From Bacteroides acidifaciens (GTDB taxonomy: Bacteria; Bacteroidota; Bacteroidia; Bacteroidales; Bacteroidaceae): DNA of 64,000 nucleotides. The notes below the pieces were generated by a model. It worked only from the letters and a program-made list of their open reading frames with translations, made no database searches and was not told where the DNA came from. The stretch spans positions 372,001-436,000 of the forward strand of contig NZ_CAEUHO010000001.1 of the NCBI RefSeq assembly GCF_903181435.1. Reading direction: 5' to 3'. Positions 26,884 to 37,059 of this stretch are shown piece after piece. How positions within the stretch are numbered: position 1 is the first letter of the stretch; every line of letters starts with the position of its first letter. The position numbers were made by a program, and so were the translations under genes.

Positions 26884-27060
26884 TTATTTGTTCTTCTTGA
26901 TCGACTTAAAGACAGGAATAAAGACTAATGCTGCCGAAATGACAAGCATTACTAGGGTCATCCCATCAATTCGTTCGGCTTTGGTAAGAACTAAATAGCA
27001 AAGCGCTAACCAAAGAAGGCTGATGCAAACTATTTGTGATTTGGATAAAGGCCTTTTCAT
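26884..27060 (-). CDS. Small two-helix membrane protein coupled to malic enzyme (58 aa)
   Basis: The ATG (27060-27058) overlaps the TGA stop of the malic enzyme gene as ATGA, a 4-base overlap that implies translational coupling. The 58-residue product has a short basic start (MKRPLSKSQ), a hydrophobic helix ~10-26, a polar turn (KAERIDG) and a second helix ~34-51, then KSIKKNK. Both ends should be cytoplasmic by the positive-inside rule. Bacteroidota often have a small membrane protein at such a position, but I cannot name a family. The following palindrome ends the operon. Confidence 0.65.
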   Translation of the reverse strand: MKRPLSKSQIVCISLLWLALCYLVLTKAERIDGMTLVMLVISAALVFIPVFKSIKKNK

Positions 27061-29348
27061 TTGCTTTCTTTTTTCTTCTTGTCCACGATGGCGTCAATCA
27101 CGGCTACAGCGGTGATATTGACGATGTCGCGTACGGAACTTTCAAAGTCAGTGAAATGGATAGGCTTGTTCAGTCCCATCTGGATAGGACCGATAAATTC
27201 TGTATCGGGGTCCATTGCCTGTAACAACTTGTATCCGGCATTTGCAGAACTCAAGTTCGGGAAAATCAGTGTATTCACATCTTTGCCTTTCAGACGGGTA
27301 AACGGATACTTGGTATCACGCAATTCGCGGTTCATGGCAAAGTTGACCTGCATTTCACCGTCGATAGCCAGTTCGGGATACTCCTTTTGCATGTAGTTTA
27401 CAGCTTCGTGTACTTTTACAGGGCTTCCCGTAGTGTCAGCACCGAAGTTCGAGTAAGACAACATTGCCATTGCCGGAGTATGGTTGAAGAAGCGCACTGT
27501 CTTGTCGGACAGTTTGGCGATGTCAATCAGTGTTTCGGTATCCGGGTGGCGGTTAATCAATGTATCTGCCAGGAAGTAAGTACCTTTCTTGGAGTTCAGG
27601 ATATGCATGGTTCCGAAATGTTTGAATCCCGGTTGGATGCCGATTACTTCTTTGGCAACTTTGATAGTGTTGCTGTATCTTGTATAAAGTCCGGTGATGA
27701 AGGCATCGGCATCTCCGGTTTCTACCATCATCATACCGAAGTAGTTGCGTTCGAACATCTTGTCGTTGGCTTCCTCGTAAGTGAAGCCTTCGCGTGCACG
27801 CTTTTCCGCCAGGATGCGTGAATAACGTTCGCGGCGGTCTGCTTCGTCCGGATGGCGGAGATTGACGATTTCGATGCCTTCGAGGCTGAGGTCGAGTTCT
27901 TCCGCCAGTTTGCCGATTGCTTCGTCGTTTCCTAATAAGATAGGATGACAGATACCTTCGGCTTTCGCTTCAACGGCAGCTTTCAGCATGTTGGGGTGGA
28001 TACCTTCGGCAAATACCACACGTTGCGGATTGCGGCGGGCGGTATCATACAGTTGACGGGTCAGTTTGGATTCATATCCCATCAATTCGCGCAGGTGTAC
28101 ACAATATGCATCCCAGTCCTTGATTTCGGTGCGGGCTACTCCGCTTTCCATAGCGGCTTTGGCTACGGCACAGGAAACTTCGGTGATAAGACGCGGGTCT
28201 ACCGGTTTCGGGATGAAATATTCCGGGCCGAAAGAAAGGTTGTTTACGTGGTAGGCTGCGTTTACGACATCCGGAACAGGCTGTTTTGCCAGGTTGGCGA
28301 TGGCGTGTACGGCAGCAATCTTCATTTCCTCGTTGATAGCTTTGGCGTGTGTGTCCAATGCGCCGCGGAAGATATATGGGAAACCGATAACATTATTGAT
28401 TTGGTTCGGATAGTCGGAACGGCCGGTTGCCATCAATACGTCGGGACGGGCTGCCATAGCTTCTTCGTAAGAGATTTCCGGCGTAGGATTGGCCAGTGCA
28501 AATACGATAGGCATCGGAGCCATGCTGCGTACCATGTCCTGACTCAGTACATTCCCTTTCGACAGACCGAGGAATACATCGGCGCCTTTGATAGCTTCTT
28601 CCAGTGTGTGGACATCCGTGCGGTCGGTGGCAAAATATCTCTTCTGTTCGTTCAGGTCGGTACGTGCTTTGCTAATCACACCTTTACTGTCCAGCATGAC
28701 GATATTTTCGAGACGTGCACCCAATGAAACATACAATTTAGTACAGGAAACGGCAGAAGCGCCGGCACCGTTAACGACGATTTTCACATCTTCGATTTTC
28801 TTTCCGGCTACTGTAAGCGCGTTTACCAGTCCGGCACTGGAGATGATAGCTGTTCCGTGCTGGTCGTCGTGCATCACCGGGATATCCAGTTCTTCTTTCA
28901 GGCGGCGTTCGATTTCGAAACATTCCGGAGCTTTGATATCTTCCAGATTGATGCCACCGAAAGTAGGAGCGATAGCTTTCACTGCTGCGATGAATTTTTC
29001 CGGGTCTTTTTCGTCTACTTCGATGTCGAATACGTCGATGCCTGCATAGATTTTGAAAAGCAGTCCTTTGCCTTCCATTACCGGTTTGCCGCTCAATGCG
29101 CCTATGTCGCCCAGTCCGAGTACGGCTGTACCGTTAGAGATAACGGCAACAAGGTTACCTTTCGCAGTGTATTTATACGCGTCTTGTGGATTTTTCTCTA
29201 TTTCGAGACATGGCTCTGCCACGCCGGGAGAATATGCGAGTGCTAAATCAGTTTGTGTACTATACGGTTTGGTAGGAACTACCTCAATCTTACCGGGTTT
29301 GCCCTGTGAGTGATAGAGCAAAGCGGCTTCTTTGGTTATTTTAGCCAT
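27057..29348 (-). CDS. maeB: NADP-dependent malic enzyme with C-terminal phosphotransacetylase-like domain
   Basis: Oxidatively decarboxylates malate to pyruvate with NADP, or runs in reverse for anaplerosis. The 763-aa length is that of the MaeB two-domain form. Residues ~1-430 carry the malic enzyme core: [12 protein letters not shown], the metal/catalytic [11 protein letters not shown] and the Rossmann GAGASAVSC. Residues ~430-763 are the phosphate acetyl/butyryltransferase-like domain ([27 protein letters not shown]), which in this family is regulatory and binds acetyl-CoA. A -7 box TACATTTG lies in the upstream 60 bases. It is followed by the overlapping 58-aa membrane protein. Confidence 0.93.
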   Translation of the reverse strand: MAKITKEAALLYHSQGKPGKIEVVPTKPYSTQTDLALAYSPGVAEPCLEIEKNPQDAYKYTAKGNLVAVISNGTAVLGLGDIGALSGKPVMEGKGLLFKIYAGIDVFDIEVDEKDPEKFIAAVKAIAPTFGGINLEDIKAPECFEIERRLKEELDIPVMHDDQHGTAIISSAGLVNALTVAGKKIEDVKIVVNGAGASAVSCTKLYVSLGARLENIVMLDSKGVISKARTDLNEQKRYFATDRTDVHTLEEAIKGADVFLGLSKGNVLSQDMVRSMAPMPIVFALANPTPEISYEEAMAARPDVLMATGRSDYPNQINNVIGFPYIFRGALDTHAKAINEEMKIAAVHAIANLAKQPVPDVVNAAYHVNNLSFGPEYFIPKPVDPRLITEVSCAVAKAAMESGVARTEIKDWDAYCVHLRELMGYESKLTRQLYDTARRNPQRVVFAEGIHPNMLKAAVEAKAEGICHPILLGNDEAIGKLAEELDLSLEGIEIVNLRHPDEADRRERYSRILAEKRAREGFTYEEANDKMFERNYFGMMMVETGDADAFITGLYTRYSNTIKVAKEVIGIQPGFKHFGTMHILNSKKGTYFLADTLINRHPDTETLIDIAKLSDKTVRFFNHTPAMAMLSYSNFGADTTGSPVKVHEAVNYMQKEYPELAIDGEMQVNFAMNRELRDTKYPFTRLKGKDVNTLIFPNLSSANAGYKLLQAMDPDTEFIGPIQMGLNKPIHFTDFESSVRDIVNITAVAVIDAIVDKKKKESK

Positions 29349-29528
29349 GGTATCTGTATTTTTATTAATAAGTTATCATTTGGCTGCAAATGTAGGAATA
29401 AAAGTTTGAATCTGTCGTCTTACGGAGATAATTTCTATTAATTTTATAGCAAAATGACTAAAATAATGAGCCGATATGTAATTTAATTGTGTATTGTTTC
29501 TGGGCAATAAGTCTGTTGGCTCGTTATT

Positions 29529-29642
29529 TTATTCGCAATTCACATATTTTGAGGCGGATACACCAAATTGACTCTTGAAGTGTTTCCTAAAAGTTTCATA
29601 ATCATTATATCCCACCATTTCAGTAATCTCTGAGATTGAAAC
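29529..29642 (-). pseudogene. C-terminal fragment of an AraC-type HTH regulator
   Basis: Thirty-seven codons ending in TAA at 29529-29531 read ISEITEMVGYNDYETFRKHF and then KSQFGVSASKYVNCE. This is the second helix-turn-helix of an AraC domain, as found at the C-terminus of free AraC proteins and of hybrid two-component sensors that control glycan loci. In this frame a stop lies immediately upstream at 29643-29645, where the truncated hydrolase sequence begins on the other strand. It is a remnant and has no start. Confidence 0.75.
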
Positions 29643-31068
29643 TTATGTCAATATGATTCCTCAAGGAAAAGCATTAGCCAGAAAGAAAGGAACAAAAGAC
29701 GGATTGTTAATAACCGAGGCACATGATTTTTCCGGTAACATGGTTAGTGCTAATTGGGGAAATATGACAACGAATTATACTCCGGCCAGTCAGATAAGCA
29801 AAATAATGTGGGAGTATTATGCTTATACCCAAGATCGTGACTATCTTAGGAATACAATTTATCCGTTTATGAAAGAGGCTGCAGAATTCTACTTGAACTT
29901 TCTTCAGTGGGATGATGTCCGAAAAGAATTTTATATTTATCCAGCACAACCTTACGAACATGAATGGAGTAGTAAATTGAAGAATACAATAACAGATAGA
30001 TACATGATTGAGTCATTATTTAAAAATTGTATTAAAGCTGCCCAAGACCTGAATATGGATAAGTCAAAGATAAAACAATGGAAACATTTTATATCACATT
30101 TATGGGCTCCTCCGATTTTAGATGTACCCGAAAAAGGAAAGGTATTTGGATTGGCGTTTACAGAAAATAATGAAGTGTATCCGGATGCGAAAACAAATAT
30201 ACAAGGCTATCATTTTGACGCACATACTACAGCTGTTTTTCCGGCAGGTGTGCTTGGATTGGAGCATAAAGGGACCGATTATTTTGAAATAGCCCGAAAC
30301 ATTGCTTTGCATCATCCGAAAAATCGGAATGCTATTACTCCCGGAGCGATTGTTTCTGCGCGATTGGGGCTGGGAGATAAAGTGCTGGAACGTTTGCAAT
30401 GTAGCGTTAATTATTTGCAACATTTCAATCAAGGGTTATTTTACAATTTAGACCATTGGCATTATTTTTCTCGTTATGTTGATCAGATTCCTAATGCCGA
30501 ATTATATGCTCAGCGTGACTATATGTATGACTCAAGATTGACTTACAATCGTTCCGAAGCCGGAAAATCGGGCTTTCGGACGAAACCTTTCGTTCAATGT
30601 GGTATGGAAACAATGGGTATTCTAGGTACTACTATCAATGAGATGTTACTTCAAAGTCATGAAGGAAAGATAAGGATATTTCCGGCGATACCTTCGAAAT
30701 TCGCATCTGCTTTTACTCTACGCGCTGAAGGAGCTTTTATGGTTTCCTCAGCTATAGATAGTTTAGGGAATATTCCATTTGTTGAGATAAAAAGTTTGGC
30801 AGGAAAAGAATGTCGTATACAGAATCCTTGGGATGATGATTTAGTTCAAGTTGTCACACAGAATAATCGAAATGTAAATATTGAAGTCAATAAAGACAAC
30901 GTGATTTCTTTTAAAACTGCAATTGGGGAGTCTTATATAGTAAGAAAGAAAGGTACCGATGTGAATCATGCACCAAAAACATATCATGCTACACCTAATA
31001 TGTTTCCAAAGAAATATGGTGAGGCTATGTTAGGTAAAGAGTGTACATTTATAGATCGTGAACACTAA
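29643..31068 (+). pseudogene. 5'-truncated glycoside hydrolase, GH95-like C-terminal part
   Basis: The open frame continues upstream of the first ATG (29653) with no initiation signal. The ~471 visible residues match the catalytic (alpha/alpha)6 and C-terminal beta parts of GH95-type enzymes: GNWGNMTTNYTP-like start region, MKEAAEFYLNFL, and near the end CGMETMGILGTTINEML with HEGKIRIFPAIPSKF. GH95 members, mostly alpha-L-fucosidases or galactosidases, are about 750-800 aa, so roughly the first 300 residues and the signal peptide are missing. It abuts the AraC fragment, so one deletion probably removed the 5' part of both. Translation without export is unlikely to be useful. Confidence 0.65.
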
Positions 31069-31111
31069 CTCGATTTTATTAATGTATAGATATCGCTTGT
31101 ACTGATTATTG

Positions 31112-31159
31112 AAAAGAAAAGCGGCTGTTCCTGTATTTGGGTGACAGTCGCTTTCTTTT
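31112..31159 (+). terminator. Terminator after the truncated hydrolase
   Basis: AAAAGAAAAGCGGCTGT (31112-31128) pairs with ACAGTCGCTTTCTTTT (31144-31159) with one bulge or mismatch. It would have ended the former hydrolase operon. Confidence 0.65.
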
Positions 31160-31257
31160 AAGAAACTATTTTGATGTAATTAAATTAGTTATTTATTTAT
31201 CTTTTTTTTGATGTCCCTTATGTCGTACGCCAAAAAGAGTTACATCACATGTCACTT

Positions 31258-31411
31258 ATGTAGGAGACACAGATAAAAGATGTAGGAGATACAGGTGGAA
31301 CATATACAAGAGTTGCTCCGGTCAAGTACTTGTTTGGGGAAAGTTATGTACAGGGTATCTGCGTAACATGTACAACGGTTGGATGAATGATGTAATTGTT
31401 CTGAAAATGCC
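31258..31411. repeat. Seven degenerate units at exact 22-bp spacing
   Basis: Units begin at 31258, 31280, 31302, 31324, 31346, 31368 and 31390. Their first bases read ATGTAG, ATGTAG, ATATAC, AAGTAC, ATGTAC, ATGTAC and ATGTAA. Only the first ~6-9 bases are conserved (ATGTAGGAGAYACAG in the first two), the rest has drifted. It fills most of the 418-bp gap between the truncated hydrolase and the next small gene; the remaining 31160-31257 shows nothing else I can identify. Confidence 0.5.
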
Positions 31412-31486
31412 CGGTTTTGTTCGGATTTAGTCTATAAACAAGCAATAGAAAACGTCTGCCTTCACCCCGAATTTAAACAATTGATT

Positions 31487-31681
31487 ATGAATACAATAAT
31501 AAATAAGGAGAACTCAAAGGTATTTTTGTTGATATTATTAGGAGTCTCTCCGTTGGTAGGACTGGGAAATATCCTCTTGTCTACCGGGATGATGTTTGTT
31601 GTATACGCTGTCTGTTCACTGCTGTGCGCGTTGTGGGCAACACGGCGGACGACAGTGAAAGTAGCGGTATGCAGAGTGTAA
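31487..31681 (+). CDS. Small membrane protein (64 aa), unknown
   Basis: The ATG at 31487 is preferred over an in-frame TTG at 31481. The product has a short polar start, then two hydrophobic helices at about residues 12-31 and 33-50, and a basic tail (ATRRTTVKVAVCRV). It ends 8 bases before the convergent AraC gene. No family is recognised. Composition and lack of stops fit a real small membrane protein, but an unconstrained open frame cannot be excluded. Confidence 0.45.
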   Translation: MNTIINKENSKVFLLILLGVSPLVGLGNILLSTGMMFVVYAVCSLLCALWATRRTTVKVAVCRV

Positions 31682-31688
31682 CTCTATT

Positions 31689-32537
31689 TTATATCGAATA
31701 CTTGCTCTGATACTCTTTCGGAGAAATTCCTTCGTGCCGTTTGAAATATCTTCCCAGATAAGACTGGTCGGGGAAACCGAGTTTGTCCGCTATTTCTTGT
31801 ATGGTCATTTCGGTGGACTGGAGCAATACTTTTATTTCAAGAATGGCGAATTCATCGATAATTTTCTTGGCGGAATTTCCCGTCACGCTACGGCAGATAC
31901 CAGTCAGGTATTTGGTGGAGATACAGAGTTTGCCGGCATAGAAACTGACTTCCCGTTGGGAGATGCAGTTCTCGTGTACCAATGCGATGAAATTCTTGAA
32001 GATTTCATCCTGCCGGCTTCCCCCTTCTATCTCCTGTTTGTCGAAATAACGGTAACACTTATCATAAATATCCAGCATGAACGACTGGAGATGATTCTTC
32101 GCTATCTGGCTTCGGAAACGGTTTTCGCGGTCATTATAGATAGCGGTTGTTGCATGGATAAGTCCTTTGATTGCACCGGTATTTTCTTCGGGAAGGACAT
32201 AACACGGCTTTTCCTTGAGAAAATGGAAAAAAATAGGTTCGAACCGTAGACAGGCTTCCCGGAACATCTCTTTTGGGAAACCGAAGAAAGAAGCGGTGAA
32301 ATCACTGCTGCTGCCGTTGATGCGGATTATGGTTCCCGGTAGAAGCACTACCTGCGTGTTTTCCACGATTTCGTAATCTTTCAAATCAATCGTGGCGTGC
32401 GCCCACCCGCTTCGACAGAAGTAGATAGCTCCCCCTTTCAGTTTCCACAGGTGATGCATGATAGGTGACAAATTCTCGTCAATTCCGGCTATAAAATCTT
32501 CCCGAAGTATGGCAAGCATAGATTCTTTCTTTTCCAT
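31689..32537 (-). CDS. AraC family transcriptional regulator
   Basis: I place the start at ATG 32537 (MEKKESMLAI), because upstream codons overlap a -7-like TATTTTTG at 32559-32566 on the minus strand. The ~282-aa product has an N-terminal cupin-like sensor domain (~1-170) and a C-terminal AraC HTH pair: FYAGKLCISTKYLTGICRS, then MTIQEIADKLGFPDQSYLGR and YFKRHEGISPKEY. It is transcribed divergently from the RND efflux operon with a ~155-bp shared gap, so it is the likely regulator of that operon. Confidence 0.88.
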   Translation of the reverse strand: MEKKESMLAILREDFIAGIDENLSPIMHHLWKLKGGAIYFCRSGWAHATIDLKDYEIVENTQVVLLPGTIIRINGSSSDFTASFFGFPKEMFREACLRFEPIFFHFLKEKPCYVLPEENTGAIKGLIHATTAIYNDRENRFRSQIAKNHLQSFMLDIYDKCYRYFDKQEIEGGSRQDEIFKNFIALVHENCISQREVSFYAGKLCISTKYLTGICRSVTGNSAKKIIDEFAILEIKVLLQSTEMTIQEIADKLGFPDQSYLGRYFKRHEGISPKEYQSKYSI

Positions 32538-32692
32538 ATACAGTTCTTGTTTAGACGGCAAAAATAGAACATTTTCACTAAATATTAGCTTTAATGTTCC
32601 GAAAATGAACAAAACTCAAAACACTATGACCAGTTTTCAATGGAGAAAAGAACCTACCTTTGCCGCGTTCAAAAAAAATAATAGGTAATACA

Positions 32693-33838
32693 ATGAGTAA
32701 AAAGATTAGTAAAGTGAAGCAGGGGCTATTGTTGCTCTGCTGTCTGGTTGCTGTTGCAGGTTGTAAGCAAGCACTACCCGCACAAATGGAAACAGGATAT
32801 GAGGTAATGATCGTTTCTCCGACCAACCGGATGATTTCGAGCACGTACTCGGCAACTATCCGCGGACGTCAGGATATTGATATCTATCCGCAGGTAGGCG
32901 GTACGCTGACAAAAGTCTGTGTGACGGAAGGCCAGCGCGTGAAGAACGGACAAACACTGTTCATCATCGACCAGGTACCGTATGAGGCTGCCTGGCAGAC
33001 AGCGGTAGCCAATGTAGAAGCTGCTGAGGCTTCTCTTGCTACGGCGCAGCTGACTTATAACAGCAAAGAGGAACTGTATAAGGAAAACGTAGTTTCCTCT
33101 TTCGACCTCAACACGGCGAAGAACTCTCTCCTGTCCGCCAAAGCGCAACTGGCACAGGCAAAAGCGCAGGAAGTGAGCGCCCGCAACAATCTTTCTTATA
33201 CGGTAGTGAAAAGTCCGGCGAACGGAGTGGTAGGCACATTGCCTTACCGTGTAGGAGCGTTGGTAAGTTCCAGCCTTCCCGAACCGTTGACTACGGTTTC
33301 CGACAACTCGGATATGTACGTTTACTTTTCAATGACGGAAAATCAGTTATTGGGACTTATCCGCCAATACGGCTCAAAAGAGGAAGCATTGAAAAGTATG
33401 CCTGCTATCGACCTTCAACTGAATGACAAATCGGCTTATCCCGAACAGGGACAAATCGAATCTATCAGCGGGGTTATCGACCGTTCGACGGGTACTGTCA
33501 GCCTGCGTGCCGTATTCCCCAACAGGGAAGGATTGCTGCATAGCGGTGGCGCCGGAAATGTGGTTATCCCGGTTCAGAAAGCCGGAGCGCTGGTTATTCC
33601 GCAAGGCGCAACTTTCGAGATTCAGGATAAGAGATATGTATATAAAGTGGTAGACGGCAAGGCGCAATCGAGCCTCGTACAAGTAACTCGTGTGAACAGC
33701 GGCCGTGAATTTATCGTAGACGAAGGGCTGGCTCCGGGTGATGTGATTGTAGCGGAAGGTGTAGGATTGCTTCGTGAAGGTACGCCTATCAAGGCAAAGA
33801 GCGCTGCGGCACCTGCGTCAACTACTACTGGAAATTAA
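32693..33838 (+). CDS. RND efflux periplasmic adaptor (membrane fusion protein), lipoprotein
   Basis: Links the inner-membrane pump and outer-membrane channel of a tripartite efflux system. ATG 32693 gives a 381-aa protein with a lipoprotein signal ending VAGC near residue 21. It has the usual biotinyl-lipoyl half motifs (GRQDIDIYPQVGGTLTKV and YTVVKSPANGVVG), a long alpha-hairpin (~95-160, Ala/Gln-rich) and a beta-barrel with a C-terminal membrane-proximal domain. A -7 box TACCTTTG lies at 32655-32662. First gene of a three-gene operon, 18 bases before the permease. Confidence 0.9.
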   Translation: MSKKISKVKQGLLLLCCLVAVAGCKQALPAQMETGYEVMIVSPTNRMISSTYSATIRGRQDIDIYPQVGGTLTKVCVTEGQRVKNGQTLFIIDQVPYEAAWQTAVANVEAAEASLATAQLTYNSKEELYKENVVSSFDLNTAKNSLLSAKAQLAQAKAQEVSARNNLSYTVVKSPANGVVGTLPYRVGALVSSSLPEPLTTVSDNSDMYVYFSMTENQLLGLIRQYGSKEEALKSMPAIDLQLNDKSAYPEQGQIESISGVIDRSTGTVSLRAVFPNREGLLHSGGAGNVVIPVQKAGALVIPQGATFEIQDKRYVYKVVDGKAQSSLVQVTRVNSGREFIVDEGLAPGDVIVAEGVGLLREGTPIKAKSAAAPASTTTGN

Positions 33839-33856
33839 ACAAAGGAGGAACCATCC

Positions 33857-36800
33857 ATGAATTTAAGAACCTTTATTGAACGCCCCGTATTATCGGCAGT
33901 CATTTCTATTACGATTGTCGTTGTGGGTATCATCGGGCTTTTCAGTCTGCCCGTTGAGCAATATCCGGATATTGCCCCGCCTACCATTATGGTGAGTACC
34001 ACTTATTACGGTGCCAGTGCGGAAACTTTACAGAAGAGTGTAATTGCCCCGTTGGAAGAGGCTATCAACGGTGTGGAAGATATGACGTACATGACCTCTT
34101 CCGCTACCAATGCGGGCACGGTGAGCATTACGGTCTACTTCAAACAGGGGACAGACCCGGATATGGCAGCCGTCAACGTGCAGAACCGCGTGTCACGGGC
34201 TACGGGACAGCTTCCGGCAGAAGTTACCCAAGTTGGTGTGACCACTTCCAAACGTCAGACGAGTATCTTACAGATGTTCTCGCTCTCAAGCCCGGACGAC
34301 AGTTATGATGAAAACTTCCTTTCCAACTATATCAGCATCAATCTGAAACCGGAGATTCTACGTATCTCGGGTGTGGGCGACTTGATGATTATGGGCGGTG
34401 AATATAGTATGCGTGTATGGATGAAGCCGGACGTGATGGCGCAATACAAACTGATTCCGTCCGATATCACCGGCGTGCTTGCCGAACAGAATATCGAATC
34501 GGCAACCGGTTCGTTCGGTGAAAACTCTAACGAGACTTATCAGTACACGATGAAATATAAAGGACGTCTGATTACTCCCGAAGAATTCGGGGAAATCGTC
34601 ATCCGTTCTACTGACAATGGCGAAGTCTTGAGATTGAAGGACATTGCCGAAATACAACTGGGACAGGACAGCTATGCTTACCACGGTGGTATGGATGGGC
34701 ATCCGGGCATATCGTGCATGGTGTTCCAGACGGCAGGTTCAAATGCGACCGAAGTGAACCGGAACATTGACAAATTCCTCGAAGAAGCCCGCAAAGACCT
34801 TCCGAAAGGAGTGGAATTGACGCAGATGATGAGCTCGAACGACTTCCTTTTCGCTTCTATTCATGAGGTGGTGAAGACGTTGATTGAAGCTATCATTCTG
34901 GTTATCCTGGTGGTATATGTGTTTTTGCAGGACTTCCGCTCTACACTGATTCCTTTGGTGGGAGTGATTGTTTCGCTTATCGGTACGTTTGCCTTTATGG
35001 CCGTGGCTGGGTTCAGTATCAACCTGCTGACGCTCTTTGCGCTGGTGCTTGTTATCGGTACGGTGGTGGATGACGCCATTATTGTCGTCGAGGCGGTGCA
35101 GGCACGCTTCGATGTAGGGTACAGGTCGTCCTATATGGCAAGTATTGATGCAATGAAAGGTATCAGCAATGCGGTAATCACCTCATCACTGGTGTTTATG
35201 GCGGTGTTTATTCCGGTGTCTTTCATGGGCGGTACTTCGGGTACGTTCTATACGCAGTTCGGTCTGACAATGGCGGTTGCCGTAGGTATTTCGGCTGTCA
35301 ATGCGTTGACGTTGAGCCCGGCATTGTGTGCCCTGCTGCTGAAACCTTATATTAATGAAGACGGTACGCAGAAGAATAATTTTGCGGCACGCTTTCGTAA
35401 GGCTTTCAATTCGGCTTTTGATATACTGATAGAAAAGTATAAGAATATCGTATTGGTTTTTATCAAACGCAGGTGGCTGGCATGGTCGTTGCTCGCTTGT
35501 TCCGTGGTGTTGCTGGTATTTCTGATGAATACGACCAAGACCAGTCTGGTGCCGGACGAAGACCAGGGCGTGGTTTTTGTCAATGTAAGTACGGCGGCGG
35601 GTAGCTCGCTGGCGACTACCGACGAGGTAATGGAACGCATTGAAAAACGTTTGATGGACATTCCGCAGATTAAGCATGTGCAGAAAGTGGCTGGTTACGG
35701 ATTGCTGGCAGGACAGGGGAGTTCGTTCGGTATGTTGATTCTGAAACTGAAACCGTGGGACGAGCGTCCGAATGATGAAGATAATGTGCAGGCAGTCATT
35801 GGTCAGGTGTATGGTCGCACGGCTGATATCAAGGATGCGAGTGTCTTTGCCATTTCTCCGGGTATGATTCCGGGATATGGTATGGGTAATGCGCTCGAAC
35901 TTCATATGCAAGATAAAATGGGTGGCGACGTAAACGACTTCTTCACGACTACCCAGCAATATCTGGGCGTACTGAATCAGCGTCCGGAGATTGCAATGGC
36001 ATATTCTACGTTTGACGTGCGTTATCCGCAGTGGACGGTAGAGGTGGACGCTGCCAAATGCAAACGTGCCGGAATTACTCCGGATGCGGTATTGAGCACC
36101 TTGTCCGGCTATTACGGCGGTCAGTATGTGTCCAATTTCAACCGTTTCTCTAAAGTATATAGAGTCATGATTCAGGCAGACCCGATGTTCCGTTTGGACG
36201 AAAGTTCGCTGGATAATGCGTTTGTACGTATGTCGAACGGGGAAATGGCTCCGTTGAGCCAGTTTGTAACGCTGACACGCAGCTATGGCGCGGAATCGTT
36301 GAGCCGCTTTAATATGTACAACTCTATTGCGGTGAATGCCATGCCGGCAGAAGGATATAGTACCGGAGACGCTATCAAGGCAGTGCAGGAAACTGCCGCA
36401 CAGTCTCTTCCGAAAGGATACGGCTATGATTATGGCGGCATCACCCGCGAGGAAAACCAGCAGAGTGGTACAACGATGATTATTTTCGGTATCTGCTTCC
36501 TGATGATTTATCTTATCTTGAGTGCGTTGTACGAGAGCTTTATCATTCCGTTCGCCGTTCTGTTGAGCGTGCCTTGCGGGTTGATGGGTAGCTTCCTCTT
36601 CGCCTGGATGTTCGGACTGGAGAATAATATCTATTTGCAGACAGGTTTGATTATGTTGATTGGTCTGCTTGCGAAAACGGCTATCTTGCTGACTGAGTAT
36701 GCTGCCGAGCGTCGTAAGGCAGGGATGGGGCTGATTGCTTCTGCTGTAAGTGCGGCTAAAGCCCGTCTGCGTCCGATTCTGATGACGGCACTGACGATGA

Positions 36801-37057
36801 TTTTCGGTCTGTTCCCGTTGATGATGTCCAGTGGAGTAGGGGCAAACGGTAACCGTTCTCTGGGTACGGGGGTAGTCGGTGGTATGACTATCGGTACGCT
36901 GGCACTGCTTTTCATCGTGCCTACCCTGTTTATCGCTTTCCAATGGTTGCAGGAACGCTTGCGTCCGGTACAGAGCATGCCTACCGAGGACTGGCAGATT
37001 GAAGAAGAAATCAAGATAAGTGAAGAAGAAAAGTCTAAAGCAGGAAAAAATAATTGA
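33857..37057 (+). CDS. RND family efflux permease (HAE1 type)
   Basis: Proton-driven inner-membrane transporter that exports hydrophobic or amphiphilic compounds. The 1066-aa length, the N-terminal FIERPVLSAVISITIVVVG helix, and the TM4 motif GTVVDDAIIVVEAV, with the two Asp of the proton relay, are typical of HAE1 pumps. A second set of helices starts near residue 540 (WSLLACSVVLLVFL) and a second cluster near 880-1030 contains GLLAKTAILLTEYA with the relay Lys. It is preceded by the adaptor and followed immediately by the outer-membrane factor. Substrates are not deducible. Confidence 0.93.
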   Translation: MNLRTFIERPVLSAVISITIVVVGIIGLFSLPVEQYPDIAPPTIMVSTTYYGASAETLQKSVIAPLEEAINGVEDMTYMTSSATNAGTVSITVYFKQGTDPDMAAVNVQNRVSRATGQLPAEVTQVGVTTSKRQTSILQMFSLSSPDDSYDENFLSNYISINLKPEILRISGVGDLMIMGGEYSMRVWMKPDVMAQYKLIPSDITGVLAEQNIESATGSFGENSNETYQYTMKYKGRLITPEEFGEIVIRSTDNGEVLRLKDIAEIQLGQDSYAYHGGMDGHPGISCMVFQTAGSNATEVNRNIDKFLEEARKDLPKGVELTQMMSSNDFLFASIHEVVKTLIEAIILVILVVYVFLQDFRSTLIPLVGVIVSLIGTFAFMAVAGFSINLLTLFALVLVIGTVVDDAIIVVEAVQARFDVGYRSSYMASIDAMKGISNAVITSSLVFMAVFIPVSFMGGTSGTFYTQFGLTMAVAVGISAVNALTLSPALCALLLKPYINEDGTQKNNFAARFRKAFNSAFDILIEKYKNIVLVFIKRRWLAWSLLACSVVLLVFLMNTTKTSLVPDEDQGVVFVNVSTAAGSSLATTDEVMERIEKRLMDIPQIKHVQKVAGYGLLAGQGSSFGMLILKLKPWDERPNDEDNVQAVIGQVYGRTADIKDASVFAISPGMIPGYGMGNALELHMQDKMGGDVNDFFTTTQQYLGVLNQRPEIAMAYSTFDVRYPQWTVEVDAAKCKRAGITPDAVLSTLSGYYGGQYVSNFNRFSKVYRVMIQADPMFRLDESSLDNAFVRMSNGEMAPLSQFVTLTRSYGAESLSRFNMYNSIAVNAMPAEGYSTGDAIKAVQETAAQSLPKGYGYDYGGITREENQQSGTTMIIFGICFLMIYLILSALYESFIIPFAVLLSVPCGLMGSFLFAWMFGLENNIYLQTGLIMLIGLLAKTAILLTEYAAERRKAGMGLIASAVSAAKARLRPILMTALTMIFGLFPLMMSSGVGANGNRSLGTGVVGGMTIGTLALLFIVPTLFIAFQWLQERLRPVQSMPTEDWQIEEEIKISEEEKSKAGKNN

Positions 37058-37059
37058 TA

